In this document: one piece after another, positions 52,105-61,800 of the stretch
Layout: the number at the start of each line of letters is the position of its first letter
Position numbering within the stretch: position 1 is the first letter of the stretch
Assembly (NCBI RefSeq): GCF_038039215.1
Contig: NZ_JBBPCL010000001.1
Coordinates: 2,728,001 to 2,792,000, forward strand
Reading direction: 5' to 3'
Source of the DNA: Pseudonocardia sp. T1-2H
GTDB lineage: Bacteria; Actinomycetota; Actinomycetes; Mycobacteriales; Pseudonocardiaceae
DNA length: 64,000 bases
Position numbers and translations under genes: made by a program
Notes under the pieces: generated by a model
Database searches by the model: none
Seen by the model: only the letters and a program-made list of their open reading frames with translations
What the model was told of the DNA's origin: nothing

Positions 52105-52875
52105 ATGCAGCGAGTCGTGCGGGGTGCCCGGCCGGCCGTGGTACTCGCGCTGGCGGTGCTCCTTGTGCTGCTCGGAGCGGGCCCGGCGGCCGCGGACGTC
52201 CGGTTGCTGCCGGACCGCACGGACGCGGGCGCGCAGGACGTCACGGTCGTCTTCCGGGTGAGCAACGACGATCCGGCGGACCCGGTCGTCGGGCTGCGGG
52301 TGGCGCTGCCGACGGCGCGTCCACTCGTCGACGTGCGGGTGCCGGCGCTGCCCGGCTGGCAGGTGACCACGGCGCCCGTTCCCGACCGGGCCGAGGTCGG
52401 GACAGTCGAGTGGCGCGGCGGGCCCGTCGGCGCGGAGCCGCTGGACCTGACCCTGGTCGTCGGCCGGATGCCGCAGGGAGCGGGTCCGGTGCGGTTCGGT
52501 GCGGTCCAGACGTCCCGGTCGGGGACGACGGTCGTCTGGTCCGACCTGCTGGTGCCGGGGGCGCCTCCGCCCGCGCACGACGCCCTGGTGCTGCCCTACG
52601 GCGCCCCGCCGGCCCCGGCCGCGTCGCCCGGCCATCACGACCACGGCGGGGAGGCCGCGCGCACCGCCGCGGGCACGCTGGGGGATCCGCCGGGGACGGC
52701 GTCGATCGTGTGGAGCGTCGGGACGGTGGCCGTGGTGGCGCTGCTGTTCGGCCTCGGGATGCGGGAAGTCGGGAAGCAGCAACGCCGCCGGTTCGACGAG
52801 CTCACCGGGAGCCCACCCACGACCGGGAGCCCCGACGAGCTCAGGACGTCAGCACCGCGCGACCGGACGCCGTGA
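52105..52875 (+). CDS. YcnI-like (DUF1775) exported membrane protein
   Basis: A 256-residue protein: signal peptide (residues about 1-30, AVVLALAVLLVLLGAGPAAA), extracytoplasmic beta domain with TDAGAQDVTVVFRVSNDDPADPVVGLRVALP and GWQVTTAPV, a His-containing SPGHHDHGG linker, and a C-terminal TM helix. YcnI proteins bind copper by an N-terminal His after the signal; here the mature end begins DVRLLPD, so that ligand is absent. ATG at 52105 behind GGGAGG. 35 bases of its 3' end overlap the convergent small gene. Confidence 0.75.
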   Translation: MQRVVRGARPAVVLALAVLLVLLGAGPAAADVRLLPDRTDAGAQDVTVVFRVSNDDPADPVVGLRVALPTARPLVDVRVPALPGWQVTTAPVPDRAEVGTVEWRGGPVGAEPLDLTLVVGRMPQGAGPVRFGAVQTSRSGTTVVWSDLLVPGAPPPAHDALVLPYGAPPAPAASPGHHDHGGEAARTAAGTLGDPPGTASIVWSVGTVAVVALLFGLGMREVGKQQRRRFDELTGSPPTTGSPDELRTSAPRDRTP

Positions 52876-53122
52876 GGTGCACGGCCCCCGAGCGCGGGTC
52901 GTCGGCCTCGATCAGACCGGCCCTGGTCAGCCGGGGCGCCGCGAACGGGTCCGCGAGGAACAGGCCGTCGACCACGAGGACGGACGGGCCGGACATCCGG
53001 CAGCGGCCGGCGTCGACCGCGCGCAGGACCGCCCGGTCCCGGGCGCTGAGGTCCTGGAGCCCCCCGAGCCCGAGCCCGGTGGCGGCGAGCCGGTCGGTGC
53101 GGGTGAGTGTCGTCGCGGACAT
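52841..53122 (-). CDS. Small hypothetical winged-helix-like protein
   Basis: A 93-residue protein with RTDRLAATGLGLGGLQDLSA, RDRAVLRAVDAGRCRM, LVVDGLFLADPFAAPRLTRAGLIE and HLTASGRAVL; the pattern helix-helix-strand (LTRAGLIEA...GAVHLTASGRAVL) resembles a winged-helix wing. AAGGAG lies 9 bases before the ATG at 53122. No family assignment. Overlaps the end of the YcnI-like gene on the other strand. Confidence 0.65.
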   Translation of the reverse strand: MSATTLTRTDRLAATGLGLGGLQDLSARDRAVLRAVDAGRCRMSGPSVLVVDGLFLADPFAAPRLTRAGLIEADDPRSGAVHLTASGRAVLTS

Positions 53123-53233
53123 CGCGGTCTCCTTCCGTCCGGCCCCCGGGACCTGCTGTCCGAGTGATCCGTGAACGGTTGAAGACTGCTCCCACGTGGG
53201 CCGGCGGAACATCAGGTACTCCCTACGGATGCC

Positions 53234-53268
53234 GGGGCGGACCCGCCTTCGCAGGTAGGGTCCGCCCC
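53234..53268 (-). terminator. Terminator hairpin of the Hsp70-propeller gene
   Basis: GGGGCGGACCC (53234-53244) pairs with GGGTCCGCCCC (53258-53268), 11 bp with 13-base loop, just 10 bp after the stop of the propeller gene. Confidence 0.7.
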
Positions 53269-53277
53269 CGGGCTCGG

Positions 53278-55877
53278 TCAGCCGGCCAGGTGGAGGACGC
53301 TGATCGTGCCGCTGTTCAGGTTCGTCACGAAGGCGCGGCTGCCGTCCGGCAGGACCGCGACGCTCGTCGGCGCGCCCCCGGTGGGGACCGTCGCCGTCGT
53401 CGTCCAGGTGTCGGTGTTGATCACCGAGACGGTGTCGCCCTCGACGGCGGTGACGTAGACGAACCGGCCGTCGGCCGACCACGCGACGTCCTGGGGCTTC
53501 CTGCCGACCGGCACGGTGGCGATCACCTTCTCCGTGGTCGTGTCGATGACGGTGAGCGAGTCGCTGTCGTAGTTCACGTTCGCCACCAGCGGCTTGCTGG
53601 GGGCGACGGCCAGGCTGTGCGGGCTGATCTGCACCTTGACCTCGCCGAGGACGCTGTTGTTCGACGTGTCGATGATCGAGACCACGCCGGACTCGTGGTT
53701 CGCGGTGTAGACCCGGGTGCCGTCGTTGGAGATCGCGGCCCAGTGCGGGTTGGGCGCCACCTTGATGTCGGTGGTGACCTTGCTCGTCGCCGTGTCGATC
53801 ACGCTGACGGTGCCGGAGTCGTGGTTGGGCACGTAGAGCCGGCTCCCGTCCGGGGTCACGGCCAGGGCGAACGGCCGGGTGCCGACCGGGATCGTCGAGA
53901 CGATCGAGTTCGACGTCGTGTCCAGCACGCCGACCAGGTTGATCGTCTTCTCGTCGTTGAAGATGCTGACGTAGACGCGTTTGCCGTCCGGCGCGAACGC
54001 CAGGTACTGCGGCGGCCCGGCCTGGACCGGGATGGTCGCGGTGACCTTGTCGACGGCGGTGTCGATCACGGTGACGACGCCCGCGGCCCGGTTCGCGACG
54101 TAGGCGAGCCGGCCGTTGGGGGAGATGGCGACGAACCCGGGGGTCTGCCCGGCCGGGATCGTCTGGCCGACGGTCGGGATCGGGACGGCCGTCGCGATCT
54201 TGGGCTTCGCGGGGGCGGGTTCCTGGGCGGGGAGCCCCGACCCCGGGTTCACCCCGTTCGGCGACGCCACGACGGCGCCGGTGTCCGCGCCCGAGCCGCT
54301 GAGCCGATCGTAGGCGAACCAGCCCACGCCGCCCAGGACCAGCACCAGCACCCCGATCAGGGCGGCGAGGAGTGGGCCCTTCCGCCGGGGACGGGAGCCG
54401 TCGGCGGCCGACGGCGGACCGCCGGCGGTGCCGGACGGGGGACCGTCGTCGGGCGGGCCGCCGTCCGGCGGACCGGTGCGGTAGAGACTCTCCTGCCAGG
54501 CCGGCAGGGGCCCGGTCGAGGGCCCGCCCTGCGCGGACGACGGAGCCCGCGGCGGCGGACCCTGCGGCGGGCCCTGCGGCGGCGGGGCCTGGTAGGTGGG
54601 CGGCGGACCGGCCGCGTACCGGGTGTCCGGCCTGCGCGGCGGCAGGGTGGTGGTGGCGGAGGCGTCGCTCCCGGCCTGCATCGCGGCGGGCTCGTACAGC
54701 CCGTTCGGTGCCACCCCGTTCTGGGGTCCGGCGCCCGTGGGCACGGCGGCGACCGGGGCGGCGGCGTGCGCCTGGGGCCCGGCGGCGGCCGACACGGCGG
54801 CCGGGGGTATGCCTCGGTCAGGCCCGCGGCCAGCCGTGCGGCGCCGAGGGCGACCGCGTACTTCGGGTGCGCGTCGACTACGGTCGGCGCGCCCAGTTCC
54901 TCGGCGATCATCCGGGCGACCAGCGGGATCCGCGACGACCCGCCGACCAGCAGCACCGCGCTGAGGTCCGACGCCCGCACCTCGGCCGAGCGCAGCGTCC
55001 GGGTGAGCGCCCCGATCGTCGACTCGACGGGGGCACGGACCATGTCCTCGAAGTCGGCGCGGGTCAGCCGGACGTCGAAGTGCCGGCTGGGCAGGAACAC
55101 CGGGATCGTCGTCTCGGTGTCGATCGAGAGGGCCTCCTTCGCCAGGATGCAGTCCTGGCGGAGCCGGGCCAGCGCGACCGCGGTCTGCGCGTCCCCCATG
55201 TCCAGCTCGGAGAGCGCGCCGCCCGCGGTGTAGTTGACGTGGGCCAGGACGGCCTCGTCGAAGTCCACGCCGCCGAGGCGTTCGATGCCCTCCGGCGTCC
55301 CGAGGATCTCGATGCCGTCGGCCGCCTTGCGCAGGACCGTCGCGTCGAAGGTGCCGCCGCCGAGGTCGTAGACGGCGACGATCTCGCCGTTGGAGAGGCT
55401 GCGCGAGGCCGCGTAGTGGGCCGCGGCCGCCTCGGGCTCGGTCACCATCCGCGGCAGCGCGAGCCCGGCCAGCTGGGGGACCTCCTCGAACAGCTCCCGG
55501 CGGTACGGGCCCCAGTTCGCGGGGTGGGTCAGCACGATCGAGTCCGGGGCGGTGCCCTGCGTGGCCTCGACCTTGGCGACGACGTCGGACAGCAGGCTCG
55601 CCAGCAGCGACGTCACCGCGTACGGGGTCCCGCCCAGCATCACCGGCGTGGGGTCCCCCAGGCGGCGTTTGAACTCGCGGCCCACCCGGTCGGGGTTGCT
55701 CACCGCCCGGCGGCTCGCCGCGTCCCCCGTGACGAGGGAACTGTCCTCACGCAGGTACACCACCGCGGGCGCCACGACGCTGCGGTCGCCGAGGGTGAAC
55801 ATCTCGACCCTCGACGACTGGGCGACCGCCGCCGCGACGAAGGTGGTACCGAGGTCGACCCCCAGGCTGTACGACAC
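53278..55877 (-). CDS. Hsp70-like ATPase fused to a membrane-anchored 7-blade YVTN propeller, frameshifted at a C5 run
   Basis: Residues 1-360: Hsp70 nucleotide-binding domain (LGVDLGTTFVAAAVAQ, AVYDLGGGTFDATVL, VLLVGGSSRIPLVARMI). Then Pro/Ala-rich linker, TM helix PLLAALIGVLVLVLGGVGWF, and seven YVTN-type repeats of about 42 residues (ALAVTPDGSRLYVPNHDSG is typical) outside the membrane. The two halves are in different frames, joined at the CCCCC run 54803-54807; one more C gives a continuous 866-codon gene (2600 nt + 1). The second half alone would start at a GTG without ribosome site, so one gene is more likely. GTG at 55877 behind GAAGGGAAGG. Confidence 0.82.
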
Positions 55878-56066
55878 GAGTTCGCCTTCCCTTCAGGCGG
55901 AGCCACCGAGGCTTCGCTGACAGGCGTACGACCGTGATGAGTGCACGATCTGGTGCTGTGATACTCGGCACGGGTGTGCTTGTCATTACCATTCGGGGGA
56001 AAACCCTAAATGGGGCCGGGGGAGTGCCCCCTTCCGGAGCAGGCGCCCAACAGTCACCCTGTCCGG
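55878..56066. promoter_or_regulatory. Divergent region Hsp70-propeller / sensor kinase cluster
   Basis: About 190 bp; the stretch 55960-56010 is the least GC-rich and likely holds promoters. GACAGTCACC/TGTCC-type short repeats near 56050 are not convincing as operators. Confidence 0.35.
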
Positions 56067-56783
56067 ATGAGGCTCGAGCCCGCGGCCCGCGCGGACTGTG
56101 AGGGCGCCCCGTGCGCAGCGCTGGACGAGCCCGCGGCCCGCCCCGGCCCGGCCGACCGACCTTTCCCGACGAACTCCCAAACGGCCCCGGAGGTCCACGC
56201 GGCCCGTCGTCACCGGGAGTTGCAGCAGTGGCACGCCCGCCTCCGCCTCGAACGGCAGCTGCACGACGGCGCCGCCCTCCGGATCTCCGCGCTCGCCCTG
56301 CAGCTCGGGCTGTTCCAGCACCGGGTGCCCCCGGGTGAACCGGAGCTGCACGACGCCGTCGGGACCCTGCAGGACGAGCTGGCCACGGCCCTGCAGGAGT
56401 TGCGGGACGTCGCGGCCAAGATCTACCCGCCGCTGCTGGACCAGGCCGGCCTCGGGCCCGCCCTGCGCAACCTCGTGGAGCGCCTCGACCTCTCCGTCCG
56501 GGTCACCGCCGGCCCGGACCGGTTCGGCGCCGCCGCGGAGGGGGCGGTCTACTTCGCGCTGGCCGACGCCCTCGGCGTTAACGCCGGGCAGCTGCCGGAC
56601 GAGGTGAGGGTGACCCGCGAGTCCGATCATCTCGTCGTCGTCGTGTCCGGCGCGGGCGTCGGCCTCGGCGAGCTCCTCCGGGACCGCGCCTCCCCGCTGG
56701 GCGGGTCCGTGAGCGGCCCGGATGTCCGTGCTGCCGAGCCGCACGGCGTCGGCACGATCGTTGTGAGGATCCCATGCGAGTAG
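56067..56783 (+). CDS. Histidine-kinase-like protein with degenerate ATPase domain
   Basis: About 238 residues from the ATG at 56067 (ATG 56010 is an alternative). HisKA_3 dimerisation helix with LRLERQLHDGAALRISALAL, phospho-acceptor candidate His66, and the second helix LQELRDVAAKIYPPLLDQAGLGPALRNLVER. The following region is a shrunken HATPase: no N-box NxxKH, no DxGxG; only ADALGVNAGQLPDEV and PHGVGTIVVRIP. No TM segments or sensor domain. It overlaps the response regulator gene by 10 bp, so they are co-expressed. Confidence 0.8.
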   Translation: MRLEPAARADCEGAPCAALDEPAARPGPADRPFPTNSQTAPEVHAARRHRELQQWHARLRLERQLHDGAALRISALALQLGLFQHRVPPGEPELHDAVGTLQDELATALQELRDVAAKIYPPLLDQAGLGPALRNLVERLDLSVRVTAGPDRFGAAAEGAVYFALADALGVNAGQLPDEVRVTRESDHLVVVVSGAGVGLGELLRDRASPLGGSVSGPDVRAAEPHGVGTIVVRIPCE

Positions 56784-57439
56784 CCCTGGCCGAGGACGGC
56801 GCCCTGTTCCGCGAGGGCCTGCTGATGCTGTTGGAGGCGGCCGGCCACGAGGTGGTCGCGGTCGCGGCCGGGGGTGACGAGCTGATCTCGCTGCTCGCGA
56901 CGACGCCGGCGGACGTCGCGATCCTGGACATCCGGATGCCCCCCGAGCCCGACGGCGGCCTGATCACCGCCGAGCGGCTGCGCGGCAAGTACCCGGAGAT
57001 GGGCCTGCTGTTCCTCTCGCACTACGCCGAGTCGCACTACCTGATGCGCATCCTGGAGATCGGCACGGACTCGATCGGCTACCGGCTCAAGGAGCGCGTC
57101 GGCAGCGTCGAGGTCCTCAGCGACACGCTGGGCCGGATCGCCGACGGCGAGATCGTCATCGAGCCGGTCCTGGCGAAGCGGCTGGTGGAGCGCCCGCGCG
57201 GGCAGAAGAAGGACGAGATCGCGGCGCTGAGCGAGCGCGAGGTGGACGTGCTGCGGCTGATGGCCGAGGGTCGCTCCAACAACGGGATCGCGAGCCAGCT
57301 GGTCGTCACGCCCAAGGCCATCGAGAAGAACATCGCCAACATCTTCGTCAAGCTCAACCTGCACACCGACACCTCCGAGCACCACCGCCGGGTCCTCGCG
57401 GTGCTCACCTACCTGCGCTCGCAGCGGGACGGGAGCTGA
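56774..57439 (+). CDS. LuxR/NarL-family response regulator
   Basis: A 221-residue regulator. Receiver domain with acidic pocket ED (7-8), phospho-acceptor Asp52 in DVAILDIRMPPEPDGG, Ser in LLFLSHYAE and Lys in GYRLKERVG; C-terminal HTH LSEREVDVLRLMAEGRSNNG with IASQLVVTPKAIEKNIANIF. All key residues intact. The partner kinase could be any of the three adjacent sensor proteins. Confidence 0.93.
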   Translation: MRVALAEDGALFREGLLMLLEAAGHEVVAVAAGGDELISLLATTPADVAILDIRMPPEPDGGLITAERLRGKYPEMGLLFLSHYAESHYLMRILEIGTDSIGYRLKERVGSVEVLSDTLGRIADGEIVIEPVLAKRLVERPRGQKKDEIAALSEREVDVLRLMAEGRSNNGIASQLVVTPKAIEKNIANIFVKLNLHTDTSEHHRRVLAVLTYLRSQRDGS

Positions 57440-57523
57440 GCGCAGGCCCTTGGTCCAGGGCGCCGGACGCTCTAGCGTCCGCGTGGGACCGGGCATGCGC
57501 CCGGGTGGGGCCGGTGGTGGCTG

Positions 57524-58843
57524 ATGAACCGGGTGATCGCGACGGCGCTGCGCGCGGCGGGCGTCGGCGTCGTGGTGCTGGCGGTGTTCGTCGTGGTCGT
57601 CGGCGTGCCCGGATGGATCCTGGGCGTGGGTCTCGGCCAGGTCGGGGTGCTGCTGCCGTTCGTCGCCGCGACCGTCTGCGCGATGGTGGTCAAGCCCGTC
57701 CTGCGCCGGGTGGACCGGCTCGTCGAGCGGCTGACCCAGCACCGGGGAACGACGCCGTACTCCGCGCTCGCCGAGGCCGCCGCCCGGATCCGCAGCGGCA
57801 GCCCGGACTCCGCCCTCCCCGGCCTGGCCGAGGTGCTCGCGGAGGGGACCGGGGCGCAGCGGGCCGTCCTGTGGCTCGCCGTGTCGGACCGGCTGGTGGC
57901 CGCGGCCGTCCATCCGCCACCGCCCGCGGGGGAGGAGACGGACACCGCCGACAACCTCGCCGTCCTGCTGGACCGCCCGGACACCGACCACGTCGTGCCC
58001 ATCGTCGACGGCACGGTGCTGCGCGCGGCCCTCGCGATCGGCAAGCCCGGCGCGGCCATCACCCCCGCGGACCAGCAGCTCATGCGGGACGTCGCCGGGG
58101 GTGCGGGACTGCTGCTGCGCGGGGTCGCCATGAACACCGAGCTTCGGGAGCGGGTACGCCGGGCCGACGAGCTGGCCGACGAGCTGGTGCGCTCCCAGGA
58201 GCGCCTGAGGTCCGCGCGGGACGTCGAGCGCCGCCGGCTGGTCGGTGAGCTCTCCCACGCGACGACCGACCGGCTCTCGACCCTGCGGATCGCGCTCGAC
58301 GGGGCCCGCGAGGACCTGGTGTCCGAGAGCCCGGACCCCCGGCGGGCACGAGCCGCGCTCGTGCGCGCGCGGACCGGGCTGGAGGAGCTGCTGGACCGGT
58401 TCCGGGTGATCGCGCGCGGCGTCTACCCGGCGATGCTGCGGGACCAGGGCCCGGCGAGCGCGCTGGACGAGGTCGCGGCGGACCTGGACCGCGAGGTCGA
58501 TCTGCGCGGCGGGTCCGAGACGCGGCTGGCGTGGGAGGTCGAGTCCGGCATCTACTACGTGGCGGCGTCGGCGATGCAACGGCTCGCGGAGCATTCCGGG
58601 CCCGCACTCACGGTGGAGCTGGCGCACGCGGACGGCCGGTTCGCGGTGCGGGTCGTGGACCCGGCCCCGTCGGTCACCGCCGGCGAGCTGCGGGCCGCCC
58701 TGAGCGGGGACCTCGAACGGCTCGCGGCCCTGGGTGGGGAGGTGGAGCTCGTCACCGAGCTGTCCGGCGCTCTCGTGCTGGTCGCGAGCCTGCCGGAACG
58801 GCTCGAACCCCTCGTCGACGTCATCCGGGAGGGACGGGCGTGA
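57524..58843 (+). CDS. Membrane histidine-kinase-like protein with degenerate ATPase domain
   Basis: A 439-residue protein. Two N-terminal TM helices (AAGVGVVVLAVFVVVVGVPGWILG and VLLPFVAATVCAMVV), a GAF-like domain (about 85-210), coiled region ELADELVRSQERLRSARDVE, and a HisKA_3 motif RRRLVGELSHATTDRLSTLR with His245. The ATPase part lacks the N-box (AASAMQRLAEHSG instead) and the DxGxG motif (VVDPAPS), so ATP binding is doubtful. Its TGA overlaps the GTG of the next kinase gene. Confidence 0.8.
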   Translation: MNRVIATALRAAGVGVVVLAVFVVVVGVPGWILGVGLGQVGVLLPFVAATVCAMVVKPVLRRVDRLVERLTQHRGTTPYSALAEAAARIRSGSPDSALPGLAEVLAEGTGAQRAVLWLAVSDRLVAAAVHPPPPAGEETDTADNLAVLLDRPDTDHVVPIVDGTVLRAALAIGKPGAAITPADQQLMRDVAGGAGLLLRGVAMNTELRERVRRADELADELVRSQERLRSARDVERRRLVGELSHATTDRLSTLRIALDGAREDLVSESPDPRRARAALVRARTGLEELLDRFRVIARGVYPAMLRDQGPASALDEVAADLDREVDLRGGSETRLAWEVESGIYYVAASAMQRLAEHSGPALTVELAHADGRFAVRVVDPAPSVTAGELRAALSGDLERLAALGGEVELVTELSGALVLVASLPERLEPLVDVIREGRA

Positions 58844-61800
58844 GCGGCTCGGGACGGGCGGCGCGCGGCGCGTTCCTCGCGGTCCTGGCCGTCTGCGTCG
58901 TCGTGGCGGTCGGGTGGCTCGCCGTCGGCGCGTACGTCGCGATCGTCCGGTACTGGCCGGGCGCCCTCGAAGCCGCCGAGGCCGCGGGGGCCGCGGGCAG
59001 CCGGTGGTCCGCGGCCGTCGCGGCCGCGGCACCGGCCAGCGAGCCGCTGGACCAGGCCGTCCTCGACTACGCGCTGAGCCTCGCGAACCTCGTCATCGCG
59101 GTGATCCTGCTGCTCCTGGGCGGCCGCGCGTGGTCACTGCGGCTGCTCGCCCTGGCGATGGTCGGCTCGGCGGGCGCGTTCAACCTGCAGGCCCACGCCG
59201 CGGCGGCGGCGGTGCAGGCGGCCACCGGGTTCGGCGTCGGCGGCCTCCACCAGATCGTGCTGCACGGCATCGCCTCGGCCGCCTACATCCTGGCGCTGCT
59301 GGTCTTCCCGGCTCCCGCCGACTCGGCCTGGTGGGACGCCCGGCCGGGCGCCCGGTCGAGCCGGTTCGGGCTGGCCGTCGTCGGGGTCGGGGTGCTGGTC
59401 GTCGTCGGGTTCGGGACGGCCCTGCTGCGGCACACCGCGAGCTGCGTGCTGTTCTTCGGGTTCCTCGTCCCGGTCACCGGCGTGGTCGTGCTGCCCCGGC
59501 GGATCAAGGCCGGGCGCACGGCGGAGCTGCGCACCCAGGCGCGGCTGGTGTTCAGCCTGCTGGTCGCGGCGTCCGCCGGCGTCGTGGTGCTGGGCATCAG
59601 CACGCTGCTGCTCTGGGAGCTCGGCGTCCCGGGCCTGACCCTGTACGACCCGACGGCCCACGGCGGCGGCAGCGAGCCCCTGGCCCTGCTCTTCTGGTCC
59701 TCCCGGCTGGCGGCCGCGGCGATCGCCGTCGCGATGCTCGTGGCCCTGCGCGCGGACCGGCTCTGGACCGCGGAGCGGGTCTTCAGTCGCGGGCTCGCCG
59801 CGGCCCTCGCGATCGCGCTGGTCGGCGGCGGCGTCGTCTGCGTCCAGGCCGTGGCAACGCAGGCCGGGTTCGGCACCCTCGGCTCGCTGCTGCCCGCCGC
59901 GGTGCTGGCGGCGCTGGCGTTCCTCCCGGTCTACACGACCGTCGAGGGGCTCACGGACCGGCTGCTCTTCGGCCATCGGCCGACCCCGTACCGGGCCCTC
60001 GCGGACGTCGCGGCGCTGTCCCGCACGACCTCCCACGCGCCGGATCTCGCCCGGGTGGCCGAGGCGGTGGGGGAGGCGCTGGGGGCGACGACGTGCCGGC
60101 TCACCGTCGTGCGCCCGGGGCTCCGCGACCGGACCTACGCGTGGTCCGCGGCCGGGGTGCCGGCGGGCGAGCAGGGCGATCTCGTCGCGGTGCCCGTGCG
60201 CAGCGGCGAGAGCCGGATCGGGACGCTCGCGGTGGACCGCGCCGCCGTGGCCGGGCTGCACGCCGAGCGCCGGCACCTGCTCGAGGACATCGCGGACAGC
60301 CTCGGGGCGGTCGTCGACGCGAGCCGGCTCGGCATCGAGCTCGAACGCCAGCTGCGGGCCGCGCTCGCGCACGCCGCGGGCATCGCCGGATCCCGCCGCC
60401 AGGCGGTCTCGGAGATGGACCAGGAACGCCGGCGCATCGAGCGGGACCTGCACGACGGCGCCCAGCACCAGCTGGTCTCGCTGCGGCTGGTGCTCGGCAT
60501 GGTCGAGCACGAGGTCGAGAACGGGCGGCTGTCGCAGGCGGCCGAGCGGCTGGGGGTGCTGGCCGGGCAGCTCGACACCGCGGAAGCGGTCCTCGCCGAG
60601 ACCGCGAGCGGGGTGCGCTCGATGGCGCTGGCCGAGCACGGGCTGGTGGCCGCGCTGGAGGCGGAGCTGACCGGCCCGCACGCGACCGTGCGGATCGAGT
60701 CCGGGCTCGATCCCGACCGGCGGTTCCCGATCGAGCTGGAGTCCGCCGTCTACTTCTGCTGCCTGGAGTCGGTGAACAACGCCCACAAGCACGCCCCGGG
60801 CGCCGGGATCGTCGTGCGGTTCGACGAGACCGGCGGCCGGCTGCAGTTCACCGTCCGGGACGAGGGCCCGGGCTTCGAACTGCCCGCGCCCAACCAGGTG
60901 GGCCCGCGGGCCGCGTCCGCCGGGCGGGGGCTGCGCAACCTGGCCGCACGCATCGTCGCGGTGGGCGGGCTGGTGGACATCCGCTCGGCGCCGGGGCAGG
61001 GCACCGTCGTGGAGGGCTCGGTCCCGGTCCCCGCGGCGGAGCTGGGGGCCGCGATCGCCGCCGAGGCCTTCACCCCGGACGGGGCCGCCCGGCCGCTCGA
61101 GGTCCCCGCCGGGCCCGATCACCGCGCGCCCGACCGCCCCCGGCCGGACCTGCACGAGGCGACCGAGGCGATGCGGGCCGTCGTCGCGGAACCCTCCCCC
61201 GGACCCCCGCCGGCGGTCGACGAGCCGGACGTCCGGACTCTGCACGGGCGGGTGCGCGCGGTCGTCGCCGAGGCGCGCGGGGGTGTGACCGCCGCGGTCC
61301 CGGCGGCCCGGCTCGCAGCCGTCGCCGAGCGGCTCGACGGGCCGGTACGGATCGGCGTCGACGGGCCGCCCGGTGTCGGGGTGTCGACCCTGGTCAGCGC
61401 GTTGACCCGGGCGGTGGAACCGATCGCGGGCGCGGTCGTGGTCGAGGGGACCGTGGACGCGGACGCCGTCGTCCTGCTGCTCGACGGAACCCCCGTGGAC
61501 ACCGGGGCCGCACCCGCCGTGGGTGTGCTCCCGCGCGCGGACGAGGCGGGCACGGACCCGTGGCGGGAGGTCGAGCGCCTGCTCGCCGACCCGGGCGTCC
61601 GCCGGGCCTGCCACACCGTCGTTCCCGTGTCGGGTCTGCTCGCCCTCGCCGGCGCGGGCCTGGACGACGCCGACCTGGCCGAGCTGCGGGACGGGACGGC
61701 CACGGGGCGGTCGCTCGCCGACCGGCTCGGCGCCACCGGCCTGCAGCTCGCGGTCGAGCACGCCCGCGCCGGGGCCTCGACCGAGGCCCTCCGCGCGGAG

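Noticed and set aside
53278..54795. Stand-alone propeller gene starting at GTG 54795
   Set aside because: No ribosome site and the linker reads continuously from the Hsp70 gene if one C is added.
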